A stretch of DNA of 64,000 nucleotides from Gluconacetobacter azotocaptans. Its GTDB lineage: Bacteria > Pseudomonadota > Alphaproteobacteria > Acetobacterales > Acetobacteraceae. The notes under the pieces were generated by a model that had not been told where the DNA came from, did no database searches, and saw only the letters and a list, made by a program, of their open reading frames with translations. Shown here in pieces: positions 50,854 through 59,682 of this stretch (position 1 is its first letter; every line of letters begins with the position of its first letter). Location of the stretch: the NCBI RefSeq assembly GCF_014174355.1, contig NZ_JABEQF010000002.1, positions 248,001-312,000 on the forward strand. The letters run 5' to 3'. Position numbers and translations under genes: made by a program.

Positions 50854-52839
50854 ATGTATTTTCTTCGACATTTCCTATCCATATCGACCCTTTTCACGGG
50901 GCTGGGCGTCGCCGACGCCCTGGCCCGGGACGCGGCCGGCCCGGAGGCGCCGAACGGGCGAAAGGCGCCCCGCGTCACAATGTCGCCGGGGCAGGACAGC
51001 CTTCCCGAAACCATCACCGTCAGCGCCGCCCGCCGCCCGGTCCGCGTGGACGAGATCGGCACCAGCCTGAGCATCATCACCGAACAGGATATCCAGCTGC
51101 GCCAGCGCCGGACCCTGCCCGACCTGCTGAAGACCCAGCCCGGCCTGAACCTGGTCCAGACCGGCGGCCCGGGCGGCACGACGTCGATCTTCATGCGCGG
51201 CACCAATGCCAACGAGGTCAAGGTGCGGCTGGACGGCATGGACATCAATGACACCAGCAACCCCAGCGGGGCGTTCGACGCGGCGCAGTTTCTGACCGAT
51301 GGAATCGGGCGGGTCGAAATCCTGCGCGGCCCGCAAAGCGGCCTGTACGGCGCGGATGCGATGGGCGGGGTCATCGACATCACCAGCATCCGGGGCGACG
51401 GGCCGATGAAGGCCATGGGCCGGATCGAGGGCGGCACCTTCGGTACCTTCAACCAGACGCTGGGCATGCGCGGCGGAGCGGGGCGTTTTCATTACGCGGT
51501 CTACGCCACGCATTCCCGCGTGGAAGACGTGCAGGTCACGCCACCCCGGCTGATCCCGCCGGGGGTAAAGATCCCGGGCAACCGCAACGACAACCGGTCG
51601 GCGAACGTGCGGCTGGGGTACGACGTCACGGACAATTTCGACCTGGGCCTGACCGCGCATCTGACGCAGAGCACCTACCGCTATGTCGGTGACGACTACA
51701 ATGTGTATCCGCCGGTGCCGATGGCCGAGCGCAATACCTCGAACCTGAACCAGGCCGTGGTGCGGGGAACGGCGCATCTGCGCTCGTTCGGGGGCCGGTT
51801 CGACCAGGTTACCGGCCTTGGCTATACCGTCTATCGCCGTCGGGACGTGACGGCGGGCGAGGCGCAGGGCACCGATATGGGCAACCCCGCCTACAATCGC
51901 GGCGGCCGGGTGAAGATCGACTGGCACGGCACCACCGACCTGGGCCGGGCGGGAACCCTGCTGGTGGGCGCGGAACATATCCACGAGGTGATCTGGAACA
52001 GTCCCATCACCGCCCATACCGACACCAATGCCGGGTACGGCCAGTATCAGGGACAGTGGCGGCACATCCTGTTCGGAGCGGCGAACATCCGGTACGATTC
52101 CAATTCGCGCTACGGGAATTACGTCACCTGGCGCGTGGCGCCGGCGATCCACGTGCCGCATACCGGCACAGTCATCAAGGCCAGCGCCGGGTCCGGCTAT
52201 CACGGCCCTTCGCTGAACCAGCTTTTCGTCAGCTATCCGGCCTATTTCTTCGTGGCCAACCCCAACCTGAAGGCCGAGCGCCTTCTGGGGTATGATGCCG
52301 GCGTGCAGCAGAGCCTGCTGCACGACCGCCTGAAATTTGGCGCGACATGGTATGAAAGCAAGGTGGACAACCTGATCAATACCGGCCTGTCGGGCTATAA
52401 CTATACCTATGTCAACGTCGCGCGGGCGCGGCTGTACGGGGTCGAATCCTTCGTGGACTGGAAGGCGCTGGACACGCTGGACCTGACCGCCAACTACAGC
52501 TGGACGGTGGCGAAGGATGTGCAGACCGGCCAGGAACTGCAACGTCGTCCGCGGCATAAATTCAGCTTCGGCGCGGTCTGGACGGCGATGCCCGGCCTGA
52601 CGTTCTCGCCCACCATCCTGTATGTCAGCCACTGGCGCGATGTCGATCGCTACGGCATGGACAGCGACGTGAAGGCCAGCGGCTATTTCACCATCGACCT
52701 GGCGGCGCAGTACCGCGTCAACCGCTACGTCACGGTCTTCGCGCGGGCGGACAATCTTCTGAACCGGCAGTTCGAGAACCCGGTCGGCTACCTGCAGCCG
52801 GGCCGGGCCGGATATGGCGGCATGACGCTGACGTACTGA
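50854..52839 (+). CDS. btuB: TonB-dependent vitamin B12 receptor, BtuB-like
   Basis: 661 residues. Short signal peptide ('FLRHFLSISTLFTGLGVADALA'), TonB box-like 'PETITVSAARRPVRV' near 51, plug with 'DLLKTQPGLNLVQTGGPGGTTSIFMRGTNANEVKVRLDGMDIND' and 'VEILRGPQSGLYGADAMGGVIDI' , and a barrel ending in 'GYGGMTLTY' with C-terminal aromatic. These plug motifs are typical of BtuB. The B12 riboswitch and the adjacent btuFCD strengthen the assignment well beyond fold. Outer membrane importer of cobalamins, energised by TonB. Confidence 0.9.
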   Translation: MYFLRHFLSISTLFTGLGVADALARDAAGPEAPNGRKAPRVTMSPGQDSLPETITVSAARRPVRVDEIGTSLSIITEQDIQLRQRRTLPDLLKTQPGLNLVQTGGPGGTTSIFMRGTNANEVKVRLDGMDINDTSNPSGAFDAAQFLTDGIGRVEILRGPQSGLYGADAMGGVIDITSIRGDGPMKAMGRIEGGTFGTFNQTLGMRGGAGRFHYAVYATHSRVEDVQVTPPRLIPPGVKIPGNRNDNRSANVRLGYDVTDNFDLGLTAHLTQSTYRYVGDDYNVYPPVPMAERNTSNLNQAVVRGTAHLRSFGGRFDQVTGLGYTVYRRRDVTAGEAQGTDMGNPAYNRGGRVKIDWHGTTDLGRAGTLLVGAEHIHEVIWNSPITAHTDTNAGYGQYQGQWRHILFGAANIRYDSNSRYGNYVTWRVAPAIHVPHTGTVIKASAGSGYHGPSLNQLFVSYPAYFFVANPNLKAERLLGYDAGVQQSLLHDRLKFGATWYESKVDNLINTGLSGYNYTYVNVARARLYGVESFVDWKALDTLDLTANYSWTVAKDVQTGQELQRRPRHKFSFGAVWTAMPGLTFSPTILYVSHWRDVDRYGMDSDVKASGYFTIDLAAQYRVNRYVTVFARADNLLNRQFENPVGYLQPGRAGYGGMTLTY

Positions 52840-52840
52840 C

Positions 52841-53689
52841 ATGCGCCGGCGGCCAGCCCTGACCTGCCTGATCGTAATAGGCCTGGTCGCGGTCTGGGGC
52901 GGCGCGCGGGCGCAGACCCGGCACAGGATCGTGTCGCTCAATCTCTGCACGGACCAGATGCTGCTGCTTCTGGTGCCCCGGCAGGATATCGTGGGCGTTA
53001 CCTCGCTGGCCGCGGATTGCTCGAACGCGGTGATGTGCGATGCGGCGCGAGGGCTCCCTGTCATCCGCCAGACGGCCGAGGCCGTCATCGCCGCGCGGCC
53101 CGACCTGGTGTTGGGCGGGGTGTACACCGCCGCCACCGCCATCCTGGCCGCGCGGGAAACCGGACTGCCGGTGATGCAGGTTCCGCCGGCCGAGCGTCTG
53201 GACGACATCCCGCGCCAGATCCGCGAGGTCGCGCGGGCGGTGGGCGTTCCCGAACGCGGCGAGGCCCTGGCCGGGGCGTTCGCACGGCGGCTGGATGCCC
53301 TGCGGCGCGTGCCTTCCGTCACCGATCCCGTTGCCGCGATCTATGGCGCCAACGGCTTCGTCACCGACAAGGGGTCGCTGTCGGATGATGTGCTGACCCA
53401 TGCCGGCCTGCGGAATTTCACCACCGTCGCCGGGATGGGCCGCGCGCATTTCCTGCCGATCGAAATGCTGATCGCCCGGCCGCCCGACCTGCTGGTCGTC
53501 GACCGGTCGGGCGTCGGGACGTCGCTGGCGCAGTCGATGCTGGACCACCCGGCCCTGCGCGACGCCTTTCCCGGCCCACATCGGGTGACGATTCCGGCGC
53601 GGCTGTGGCTCTGCGGCCTGCCGCAGACGCTGGACGCGCTGGACCGGCTGGCGCGGGCGCGCGACGCCCTGGAACGAGGGAACCGATGA
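52841..53689 (+). CDS. btuF: Periplasmic B12-binding protein, BtuF-like
   Basis: 282 residues, 1 bp after btuB. Signal peptide about 1-24 ('LTCLIVIGLVAVWGGARAQ'). Class III binding protein fold: 'RHRIVSLNLCTDQMLLLLVPRQDIVGVTSLAAD', 'LVLGGVYTAATAILAARETGLPVMQV', 'AIYGANGFVTDKGSLSDDVLTHAG'. Hands cobalamin to BtuCD. It overlaps btuC by 4 nt, so it is coupled. The family also binds haem and siderophores, but the riboswitch points to B12. Confidence 0.88.
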   Translation: MRRRPALTCLIVIGLVAVWGGARAQTRHRIVSLNLCTDQMLLLLVPRQDIVGVTSLAADCSNAVMCDAARGLPVIRQTAEAVIAARPDLVLGGVYTAATAILAARETGLPVMQVPPAERLDDIPRQIREVARAVGVPERGEALAGAFARRLDALRRVPSVTDPVAAIYGANGFVTDKGSLSDDVLTHAGLRNFTTVAGMGRAHFLPIEMLIARPPDLLVVDRSGVGTSLAQSMLDHPALRDAFPGPHRVTIPARLWLCGLPQTLDALDRLARARDALERGNR

Positions 53690-54690
53690 ATGATCGCCGC
53701 GACAGGACCCTGGTCGCCATCCTGGGCGGGGCGGTGCTGGCGCTGTTCGCGCTGTCCCTGGTGTGGGGGGAATCGGCCATCGCGTTCGGCCCGGCCTGCG
53801 CCGACCTGCTGGCCGGCCGCCACAGCGCGGGGGCCGTGATCCTAGGCGAACTGCGCCTGCCGCGCGCCATCCTGGCGGTGACGGTGGGGGGCGCGCTGGG
53901 CCTGTCGGGGGCTGCGTTGCAGGGGTATCTGCGCAATCCGCTGGCCGACCCGGGGGTGCTGGGGGTGTCCGGCGGCGCGGCGCTGGGGGCGGTGCTGGTG
54001 TTCTATACCGGCCTGATGGGTCTGTCGGTCGCGATGCTGCCGCTGGGGGGGCTGGCGGGCGCCCTGCTGGCGGTGCTGCTGCTGATGGGGCTGGTCGGGC
54101 AGGGGGGTGCGCTGGTGCTGCTGCTGGCGGGGGCGGCGCTGAGCAGTTTCGCCGCCGCGCTGACGGCGCTGGCGCTCAATCTGATGCCCAGCCCCTATGC
54201 GTCGTTCGAGATCATGCACTGGGTCATGGGCTCGCTGACCGACCGGACCTTCACCCACGTCTGGATCAGCCTGCCCGGAACGCTGCTGGGCTGCCTGCTG
54301 ATGCTGACGACGGCCCGCGCGCTGGACGCGCTGGCGCTGGGCGACGAGGTGGCGGAAAGCCTGGGGTTCCGCCTGCGCGGACCTGCGGGGATACAGGCCC
54401 GCGTGGTGCTGGGCACCGCCCTGGCGGTCGGGTCCTGCGTCGCGGTGGCCGGAGCGATCGGGTTCGTGGGGCTGGTCATTCCGCACCTGCTGCGTCCGCT
54501 GACCGGCCACCAGCCGTCGCGCCTGCTGCTGCCGTCCTTCCTGGGGGGCGCGCTGCTGCTGCTGGTCGCGGATGCGGCGGTCAGGGTCCTGTCCACCGGG
54601 ACGGAGATCCAGATCGGCGTGTTGACGGCCCTGGCCGGCGCGCCGGTCTTCTTCTTCCGCGTCCTGAAGATGCGCCGGGGGATGTCATGA
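53686..54690 (+). CDS. btuC: B12 ABC transporter permease, BtuC-like
   Basis: 334 residues, about ten helices, FecCD family. 'LRLPRAILAVTVGGALGLSGAALQGYLRNPLADPGVLGVSGGAALGAVL' and 'GAIGFVGLVIPHLLRPLTG' are the classic permease motifs. ATG 53686 overlaps the btuF stop. The ATPase start overlaps its own stop (ATGA). Inner membrane. Confidence 0.9.
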   Translation: MNDRRDRTLVAILGGAVLALFALSLVWGESAIAFGPACADLLAGRHSAGAVILGELRLPRAILAVTVGGALGLSGAALQGYLRNPLADPGVLGVSGGAALGAVLVFYTGLMGLSVAMLPLGGLAGALLAVLLLMGLVGQGGALVLLLAGAALSSFAAALTALALNLMPSPYASFEIMHWVMGSLTDRTFTHVWISLPGTLLGCLLMLTTARALDALALGDEVAESLGFRLRGPAGIQARVVLGTALAVGSCVAVAGAIGFVGLVIPHLLRPLTGHQPSRLLLPSFLGGALLLLVADAAVRVLSTGTEIQIGVLTALAGAPVFFFRVLKMRRGMS

Positions 54691-55454
54691 CCGGCCTGGT
54701 CGCCCGCGACGTCGCGCTGTCGCTGGGCGGGCGGGTGGTGCTGCACCCGTCCTCGGCGGGGGTGGCGCCGGGCGAACTGGTGGGGCTGATCGGCCCCAAC
54801 GGCGCGGGCAAAAGCACGCTGCTGCGGGTGATGGCGGGCATGCAGCCGCCGGACCAGGGGCAGGTCGTGCTGGAAGGCCGGCCCCTGGCGACGGCCGGGC
54901 GCACATGGCGGGCGCGCACCCTGTCCTTCCTGCCGCAGGACGAGGTGCCGCCGCCGCCCATGCACGTCGCGGACCTGGTGGCGCTGGGCCGCCTACCGTA
55001 CCGCGCCCATCCCGACCGCGCGCGCGACGGCGCGGCCGTGACGCGGGCGCTGGCGGAAGCCGACCTGCTGGCCCTGCGCGACCGCCCCGCCAGCCGCCTG
55101 TCGGGCGGCGAACGCGCGCGCATGCGGCTTGCGCGGGCGCTGGCGGTCGAGGCGCCCTACCTGCTGGCCGACGAACCGGTCGCGGCCCTGGACCCGGCCC
55201 ACGCCCTGGCGGTGATGGACGTGTTCCGCCGCCTGGCGGCCGGCGGGGCCGGCGTGGTGGTGGTGCTGCACGACCTGATGCTGGCCGCGCGGTTCTGCGA
55301 CCGGATCGTACTGATGCACGCGGGGCAGGTAGCGGCGCAGGGCCGGCCGGCCGACGTGCTGACCGATGCGGCCCTGCGCGCCGTCTATGGGGTCGAGGTC
55401 CGCCGCATCGAGGACGCCGTCATTCCGTGGCGCCTGGCGGGCGCCACGGAGTGA
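54687..55454 (+). CDS. btuD: B12 ABC transporter ATPase, BtuD-like
   Basis: 255 residues with Walker A 'GPNGAGKST', Q-loop 'FLPQDEVPPPPMHVADLVALGR', signature 'LSGGERAR', Walker B 'YLLADEPVAALDP', and His loop 'VVLHDLMLAARFCDR'. Typical of FecE/BtuD ATPases. Ends the B12 uptake operon; the next gene starts 93 bp later. Confidence 0.9.
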   Translation: MTGLVARDVALSLGGRVVLHPSSAGVAPGELVGLIGPNGAGKSTLLRVMAGMQPPDQGQVVLEGRPLATAGRTWRARTLSFLPQDEVPPPPMHVADLVALGRLPYRAHPDRARDGAAVTRALAEADLLALRDRPASRLSGGERARMRLARALAVEAPYLLADEPVAALDPAHALAVMDVFRRLAAGGAGVVVVLHDLMLAARFCDRIVLMHAGQVAAQGRPADVLTDAALRAVYGVEVRRIEDAVIPWRLAGATE

Positions 55455-55547
55455 CGGCCGCCTTCGGGGATTTCATGAAAGATACATAAAAGAAACGGAA
55501 GGATACGGTTAGAAGAAGCCCGTCTTTCATCAGGGTGCCTGTCCGCG

Positions 55548-56375
55548 ATGAACGTGATTCTTCATGATCGTATCCCTTCCCACGATTATCGGGCGGTTTT
55601 TCTGTCCGATGTGCATCTGGGCACGCGGGACTGCCGGGCCGACCTGCTGGCCGATTTCCTGCGGGGCCTGTCCTGCCGGCGGCTGTACCTTGTCGGCGAC
55701 ATCATCGACGGGTGGAAGCTGAAGCGATCCTGGTTCTGGAACGATCATCACGACGACGTCCTGAACCTGATCCTGCGCATGGCCCGCGGCGGGACCGAGG
55801 TTTTCTATATTCCCGGAAACCATGACGAGATATTCCGCCGCTGGCTTCCCCACCGGCTGGAGGTCGCGGGTATCCGCCTGTGCGAACAGGCCGAACACGT
55901 GACGGCGACGGGGCAGAGATTCCTCGTGCTGCACGGCGACGAATTCGACAGCGTGGTACGCTACGCGCCCTTCCTGGCCGTACTGGGCGACCGGGCCTAT
56001 TCCGCCGCCCTGCTCGTCAACCGCTGGTTCAATACGGTGCGCCGTCGGTTGGGGCTGCCTTACCGTTCGTTGTCGGCGTGGCTGAAACGGCAGGTCAAGG
56101 GCGCCGTCATGGCCATCGACCGGTTCGAGACTGCGGTGGCGGACGAGGCCCGGCGGCGCGGCATGGACGGCGTCATCTGCGGACATATCCACCATGCGGT
56201 CATCAAGGAGGTGGACGGCATCCTGTACATGAATGACGGCGACTGGGTGGAAAGCTGCAGCGCGCTGGTGGAACATCACGACGGCAGCATGCAGCTTCTG
56301 GACATGACGGACGTGCGGTGGCGCGTGGCCGCGCCCCGGCGCCTGGGGGCCGTGATGGTTCCGGCCGATGCCTGA
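55548..56375 (+). CDS. LpxH-like UDP-2,3-diacylglucosamine diphosphatase
   Basis: 275 residues of the calcineurin-like metallophosphoesterase family. Metal motifs: 'FLSDVHLGTRD' (DxH), 'LVGDIIDGWKLKRSWFWNDHHDD' (GDxxD), 'FYIPGNHDE' (GNHD), 'VLHGDEFDS' and 'CGHIHHAVIKEVDG' (GHxH). This set and the WFWND segment fit the LpxH/LpxI-related phosphoesterases used in lipid A making, though alphaproteobacteria often use LpxI or a distinct branch, so the exact substrate is uncertain. It overlaps the following glycosyltransferase by 8 nt, which supports a role in envelope glycolipids. Confidence 0.82.
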   Translation: MNVILHDRIPSHDYRAVFLSDVHLGTRDCRADLLADFLRGLSCRRLYLVGDIIDGWKLKRSWFWNDHHDDVLNLILRMARGGTEVFYIPGNHDEIFRRWLPHRLEVAGIRLCEQAEHVTATGQRFLVLHGDEFDSVVRYAPFLAVLGDRAYSAALLVNRWFNTVRRRLGLPYRSLSAWLKRQVKGAVMAIDRFETAVADEARRRGMDGVICGHIHHAVIKEVDGILYMNDGDWVESCSALVEHHDGSMQLLDMTDVRWRVAAPRRLGAVMVPADA

Positions 56376-57513
56376 CGGCGCGATGCACGGCATGGTGCAG
56401 GGCCGTTCGCCGGGGCGGACGGCCTGCGTGGGGCCGGCGCGCATCCTGATCGTGACGGATGCCTGGTATCCCCAGGTCAACGGGGTTGTCCGCACGGTGT
56501 CGCGGCTGGCCGAGGAATTGCGCGCGGCGGGGCGGATCGTGGCGGTGGTCGGGCCGCATCTGTTCCGTACCGTGCCCTGCCCGACCTACCCCGAGATCCG
56601 GCTGAGCGTCCTGCCCGGCCGCCGCCTGGCCCGGATGATCGAGGATTTCCGCCCCGACGCGCTGCATCTGGTGACCGAGGGGCCGCTGGGCCTGGCGGCC
56701 CGGCGATGGGCGATGCGCAACCATCGTTGCTTCACCACGTCGTTCCACACGCGCTTCCCCGAATATATCCAGGCCCGGACGGGGCTTCCGACGGGACTGG
56801 CCTATCGGTTCCTGCGCTGGTTCCATGGCGCCGCGGCCCTGACCCTGGTGCCGACGCCCAGCCTGCTGCGCGCGCTGGACGACCGGGGATTCCGTCATCT
56901 GGAATGCTGGACGCGGGGCGTGGATGCCCAGCGCTTCCGGCCCGGCCGGGCCGGGTGCGACTGGCGCGCGCGGTTCGGGGTGAAGGGTCCCTACCTGCTG
57001 TATGTCGGGCGGGTGGCGGTCGAGAAGAACCTGACGGCGTTCCTCGACCTGGATGTGCCGGGGACCAAGATCGTGGTCGGCGACGGACCCGACCGCGTCG
57101 GGCTGGCGGCGCGCTATCCCGACGCGGTGTTCACGGGCTATCTGGACGGGGACGATCTGTCGGCGGCCTATGCCGCCAGCCACGTGTTCGTCTTTCCCAG
57201 TCTGACGGACACGTTCGGCCTGGTGATTCTCGAAGCCCTGGCCAGCGGTCTGCCCGTCGCGGCCTTCGACGTGACGGGGCCGCGCGACATCCTGCCCCCG
57301 GGGGTGTCGCCGGTCGGCGCGATCGGCCCGGACCTGCGGCGCAACGTGCTGGCGGCGCTGCAGGGCGATCGGGCGACGTGTCGTGCCTACGTGGCGCGGT
57401 TCGGCTGGGATGCCTGCGCGCGGATGTTTCTCGATGCCATCACGCGGGTGCTGCCCGACACCGCCCTGCACCTGCCATCCTATGGAGGCACTGCAACCGA
57501 TTCGACGAGGTAA
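56368..57513 (+). CDS. GT4 family glycosyltransferase (MgtA-like)
   Basis: 381 residues. GT-B fold: N-terminal 'ILIVTDAWYPQVNGVVRTVSRLAEELRAAG', a middle 'FHTRFPEYIQARTGLPTGLAYRFLRWFHG', and a donor site 'GPYLLYVGRVAVEKNLTAFLDL' plus the ExxxxxxxE motif 'FPSLTDTFGLVILEALASGLPVAA'. The pattern resembles GDP-mannose-dependent alpha-mannosyltransferases. Translationally coupled to the phosphoesterase, a frequent pairing in alphaproteobacteria, probably for a glycolipid. Confidence 0.83.
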   Translation: MPDGAMHGMVQGRSPGRTACVGPARILIVTDAWYPQVNGVVRTVSRLAEELRAAGRIVAVVGPHLFRTVPCPTYPEIRLSVLPGRRLARMIEDFRPDALHLVTEGPLGLAARRWAMRNHRCFTTSFHTRFPEYIQARTGLPTGLAYRFLRWFHGAAALTLVPTPSLLRALDDRGFRHLECWTRGVDAQRFRPGRAGCDWRARFGVKGPYLLYVGRVAVEKNLTAFLDLDVPGTKIVVGDGPDRVGLAARYPDAVFTGYLDGDDLSAAYAASHVFVFPSLTDTFGLVILEALASGLPVAAFDVTGPRDILPPGVSPVGAIGPDLRRNVLAALQGDRATCRAYVARFGWDACARMFLDAITRVLPDTALHLPSYGGTATDSTR

Positions 57514-57588
57514 TGGATCGGAAAAACCGGGTTTACCTGCCGCCGTGCCTCCGTTCATCCTGCCTGCGTGCAGGATAAAGAGCAGGGC

Positions 57589-58320
57589 ATGACCGTACAC
57601 GACGAAAGCCGGATCCGTGTCGACCTGGCGGCAGCCTTCCGCATCGTGGCGCGGCTGGGCCTGCATGAAGCCGTCGCCAATCATTTCAGCGCGGCGGTGT
57701 CCCCGGATGGGCGGTGGTTCCTGCTGAACCCGAAATGGCGGCATTTCTCGCGCATCCGGGCCAGCGACCTGGTGCTACTGGATGCCGAGGACGAGGATGC
57801 GCGCCATCGCGCCGACATCGACCCGACGGCCTGGGCCATCCATGGGCAGATCCATCGCCTGCTGCCGCAGGTGCGCGTGGCGATGCACCTGCACCCCATC
57901 CACGCCACCACCATCGCCTGCCTGGCGGACCCGACCATCAGGCCGATCGAGCAGAACACCGCGCGCTATTTCAACCGGGTCGCCACGGACACCCTGTACG
58001 GCGGCATGGCCGACACCGGGGCCGAGGGCGCGCGCCTGGCCGGCCTGCTGGGCAACCGGTCGCGGCTGATGATGGGCAATCATGGCGTGCTGGTCACCGC
58101 CCCCACGGTGGGCGAGGCCTTCGACGATATCTATACCCTGGAGCGCGCCTGCCAGATCCTGGTCTCGGCCTATGCCACGGGCCAGCCGCTGAAGGTCCTG
58201 AACGATGACGTGGCCGAAAAGACCGCGCGTGACTGGGAAGGGATCCGCGATTTCTCGATCGCCCATTTCGAGGAAATGAAGCGCATTCTCGACCGCGAGG
58301 ATCCGTCTTACGCCGATTGA
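57589..58320 (+). CDS. Class II aldolase/adducin family protein, copy 3
   Basis: 243 residues from ATG 57589 (AGAGCAGGG upstream; a GTG at 57568 would add 7 residues). Motifs 'HGQIHRLLPQVRVAMHLHPIHA' (HLH) and 'MMGNHGVLVTAPTVGEAFDD' carry the zinc histidines. It follows the glycosyltransferase by 75 bp and begins a new operon that runs through NtaA-type monooxygenase, Rieske oxygenase and transport genes. As at 3657 and 16186, an aldolase is coupled with a flavin monooxygenase. Substrate unknown. Confidence 0.85.
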   Translation: MTVHDESRIRVDLAAAFRIVARLGLHEAVANHFSAAVSPDGRWFLLNPKWRHFSRIRASDLVLLDAEDEDARHRADIDPTAWAIHGQIHRLLPQVRVAMHLHPIHATTIACLADPTIRPIEQNTARYFNRVATDTLYGGMADTGAEGARLAGLLGNRSRLMMGNHGVLVTAPTVGEAFDDIYTLERACQILVSAYATGQPLKVLNDDVAEKTARDWEGIRDFSIAHFEEMKRILDREDPSYAD

Positions 58321-58344
58321 CGCCCCCGCCTGAAGGAGCCGCAT

Positions 58345-59682
58345 ATGATTACGCGACGACATATCGTTCTGGGCGGTTTGTTCGAAGCCAACGGCTATCA
58401 CTCGGCGGCGTGGCTGATGCCCGGGGCGCAGGATGGCGCCGCGACCGACATCGATTATTTCCGCCGCATCGTCCAGACGGCGGAACGGGGCAAGCTGGAT
58501 TTCTTCTTCCTGGCCGATACGCCGGCGGCGCGGACCGAAAACCTCGACGCCTGGACGCGGGCACCGCTGTATATGAACATGATGGAGCCGATCACCCTGC
58601 TGTCGGCCATCGCCGGTTCGACGTCGCATATCGGCCTTGGCGCCACGGCGTCCACCAGTTTCTACGAACCCTATAACGTCGCCCGCCTGTTCGCGTCGCT
58701 GGACCATATCAGCCACGGCCGCGCCGCGTGGAACGTCGTGACCACCGCCAACGACTATGCCGCGCGCAATTTCGGCCTAGATGCGTTGCCGCCGCATCAC
58801 CGGCGTTATGACCGGGCCGGGGAATTCCTCGACGTCGTGCAGGCCTTGTGGGACACCTGGGAGGACGACGCCTTCATCCACGACAAGGCGAACGTGCGGA
58901 TGTTCGACCCGGAGAAATTCCATGTCCTGGACCATCAGGGCGAATTCTTCCGGGTGCAGGGCGGGCTGAACATGGCGCGCTCGCCGCAGGGGCAGCCGGT
59001 CATCTTCCAGGCGGGGGCGTCGGAAACCGGCAAGGAATTCGCGGCGCGGACGGCCGAAGTGGTGTTCGGCACCGGCGCCTCGATGTCCGAGGCCACGGCG
59101 TTCTATCAGGATGTGAAGGGACGCATGGCGCGCTACGGCCGCCATCCCGACGCGCTGAAGATACTGTCCGGCGTGTCCATCGTCCTGGGCGAGAGCGAGG
59201 CGCACGCGCGCGAGAAATGGGCCGCCTGGCAGGAGATGATCCATATCGACATCGGGCTGATGTACCTGAAGACCGACCTGGAAACCGACCTGTCCGACCT
59301 GCCGCTGGACGAGCCGGTGCCCGAACACCGGATTCCGGAAAAATCGAATTTCCATCAGGTCTATTTCCAGGAAATCTCCGGTCTGATCCGCCAGGGGCTG
59401 ACCTTGCGTCAGGTGTGCAAGCGCTACAATCGCAGCAAGGCGATCTTCTACGGCACTGCCCGGCAGATCGCCGACCAGATGGAGGAATGGGTCGCGGCGG
59501 GTGCTGGCGACGGCTTCATGATGGCGCTGCCGGTGCTGCCGGAAAGCCTGACCGACATCACGGAAAAGGTGGTGCCGGAACTGCAGCGGCGTGGTCTGTT
59601 CCGCACCGAATATCAGGGCACGACCCTGCGCGAGAATCTGGGGCTGGCCCGTCCGCGCAATCGCTATGCGCCCAGGGGATGA
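58345..59682 (+). CDS. NtaA/DmoA-type FMNH2-dependent monooxygenase
   Basis: 445 residues. 'LGGLFEANGYHSAAWLMPG' , 'FFFLADTPAARTENLDAWTR', '[26 protein letters not shown]', '[41 protein letters not shown]' and 'TLRENLGLARPRNRYAPRG' define the NtaA/SnaA/DmoA branch, which oxidises nitrilotriacetate, dimethylsulfide and other small compounds with FMNH2. AAGGAG 6 nt before ATG 58345. Overlaps the Rieske gene by ATGA, so translation is coupled. It is the full-length relative of the frameshifted copy at 13823-15165. Confidence 0.9.
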   Translation: MITRRHIVLGGLFEANGYHSAAWLMPGAQDGAATDIDYFRRIVQTAERGKLDFFFLADTPAARTENLDAWTRAPLYMNMMEPITLLSAIAGSTSHIGLGATASTSFYEPYNVARLFASLDHISHGRAAWNVVTTANDYAARNFGLDALPPHHRRYDRAGEFLDVVQALWDTWEDDAFIHDKANVRMFDPEKFHVLDHQGEFFRVQGGLNMARSPQGQPVIFQAGASETGKEFAARTAEVVFGTGASMSEATAFYQDVKGRMARYGRHPDALKILSGVSIVLGESEAHAREKWAAWQEMIHIDIGLMYLKTDLETDLSDLPLDEPVPEHRIPEKSNFHQVYFQEISGLIRQGLTLRQVCKRYNRSKAIFYGTARQIADQMEEWVAAGAGDGFMMALPVLPESLTDITEKVVPELQRRGLFRTEYQGTTLRENLGLARPRNRYAPRG

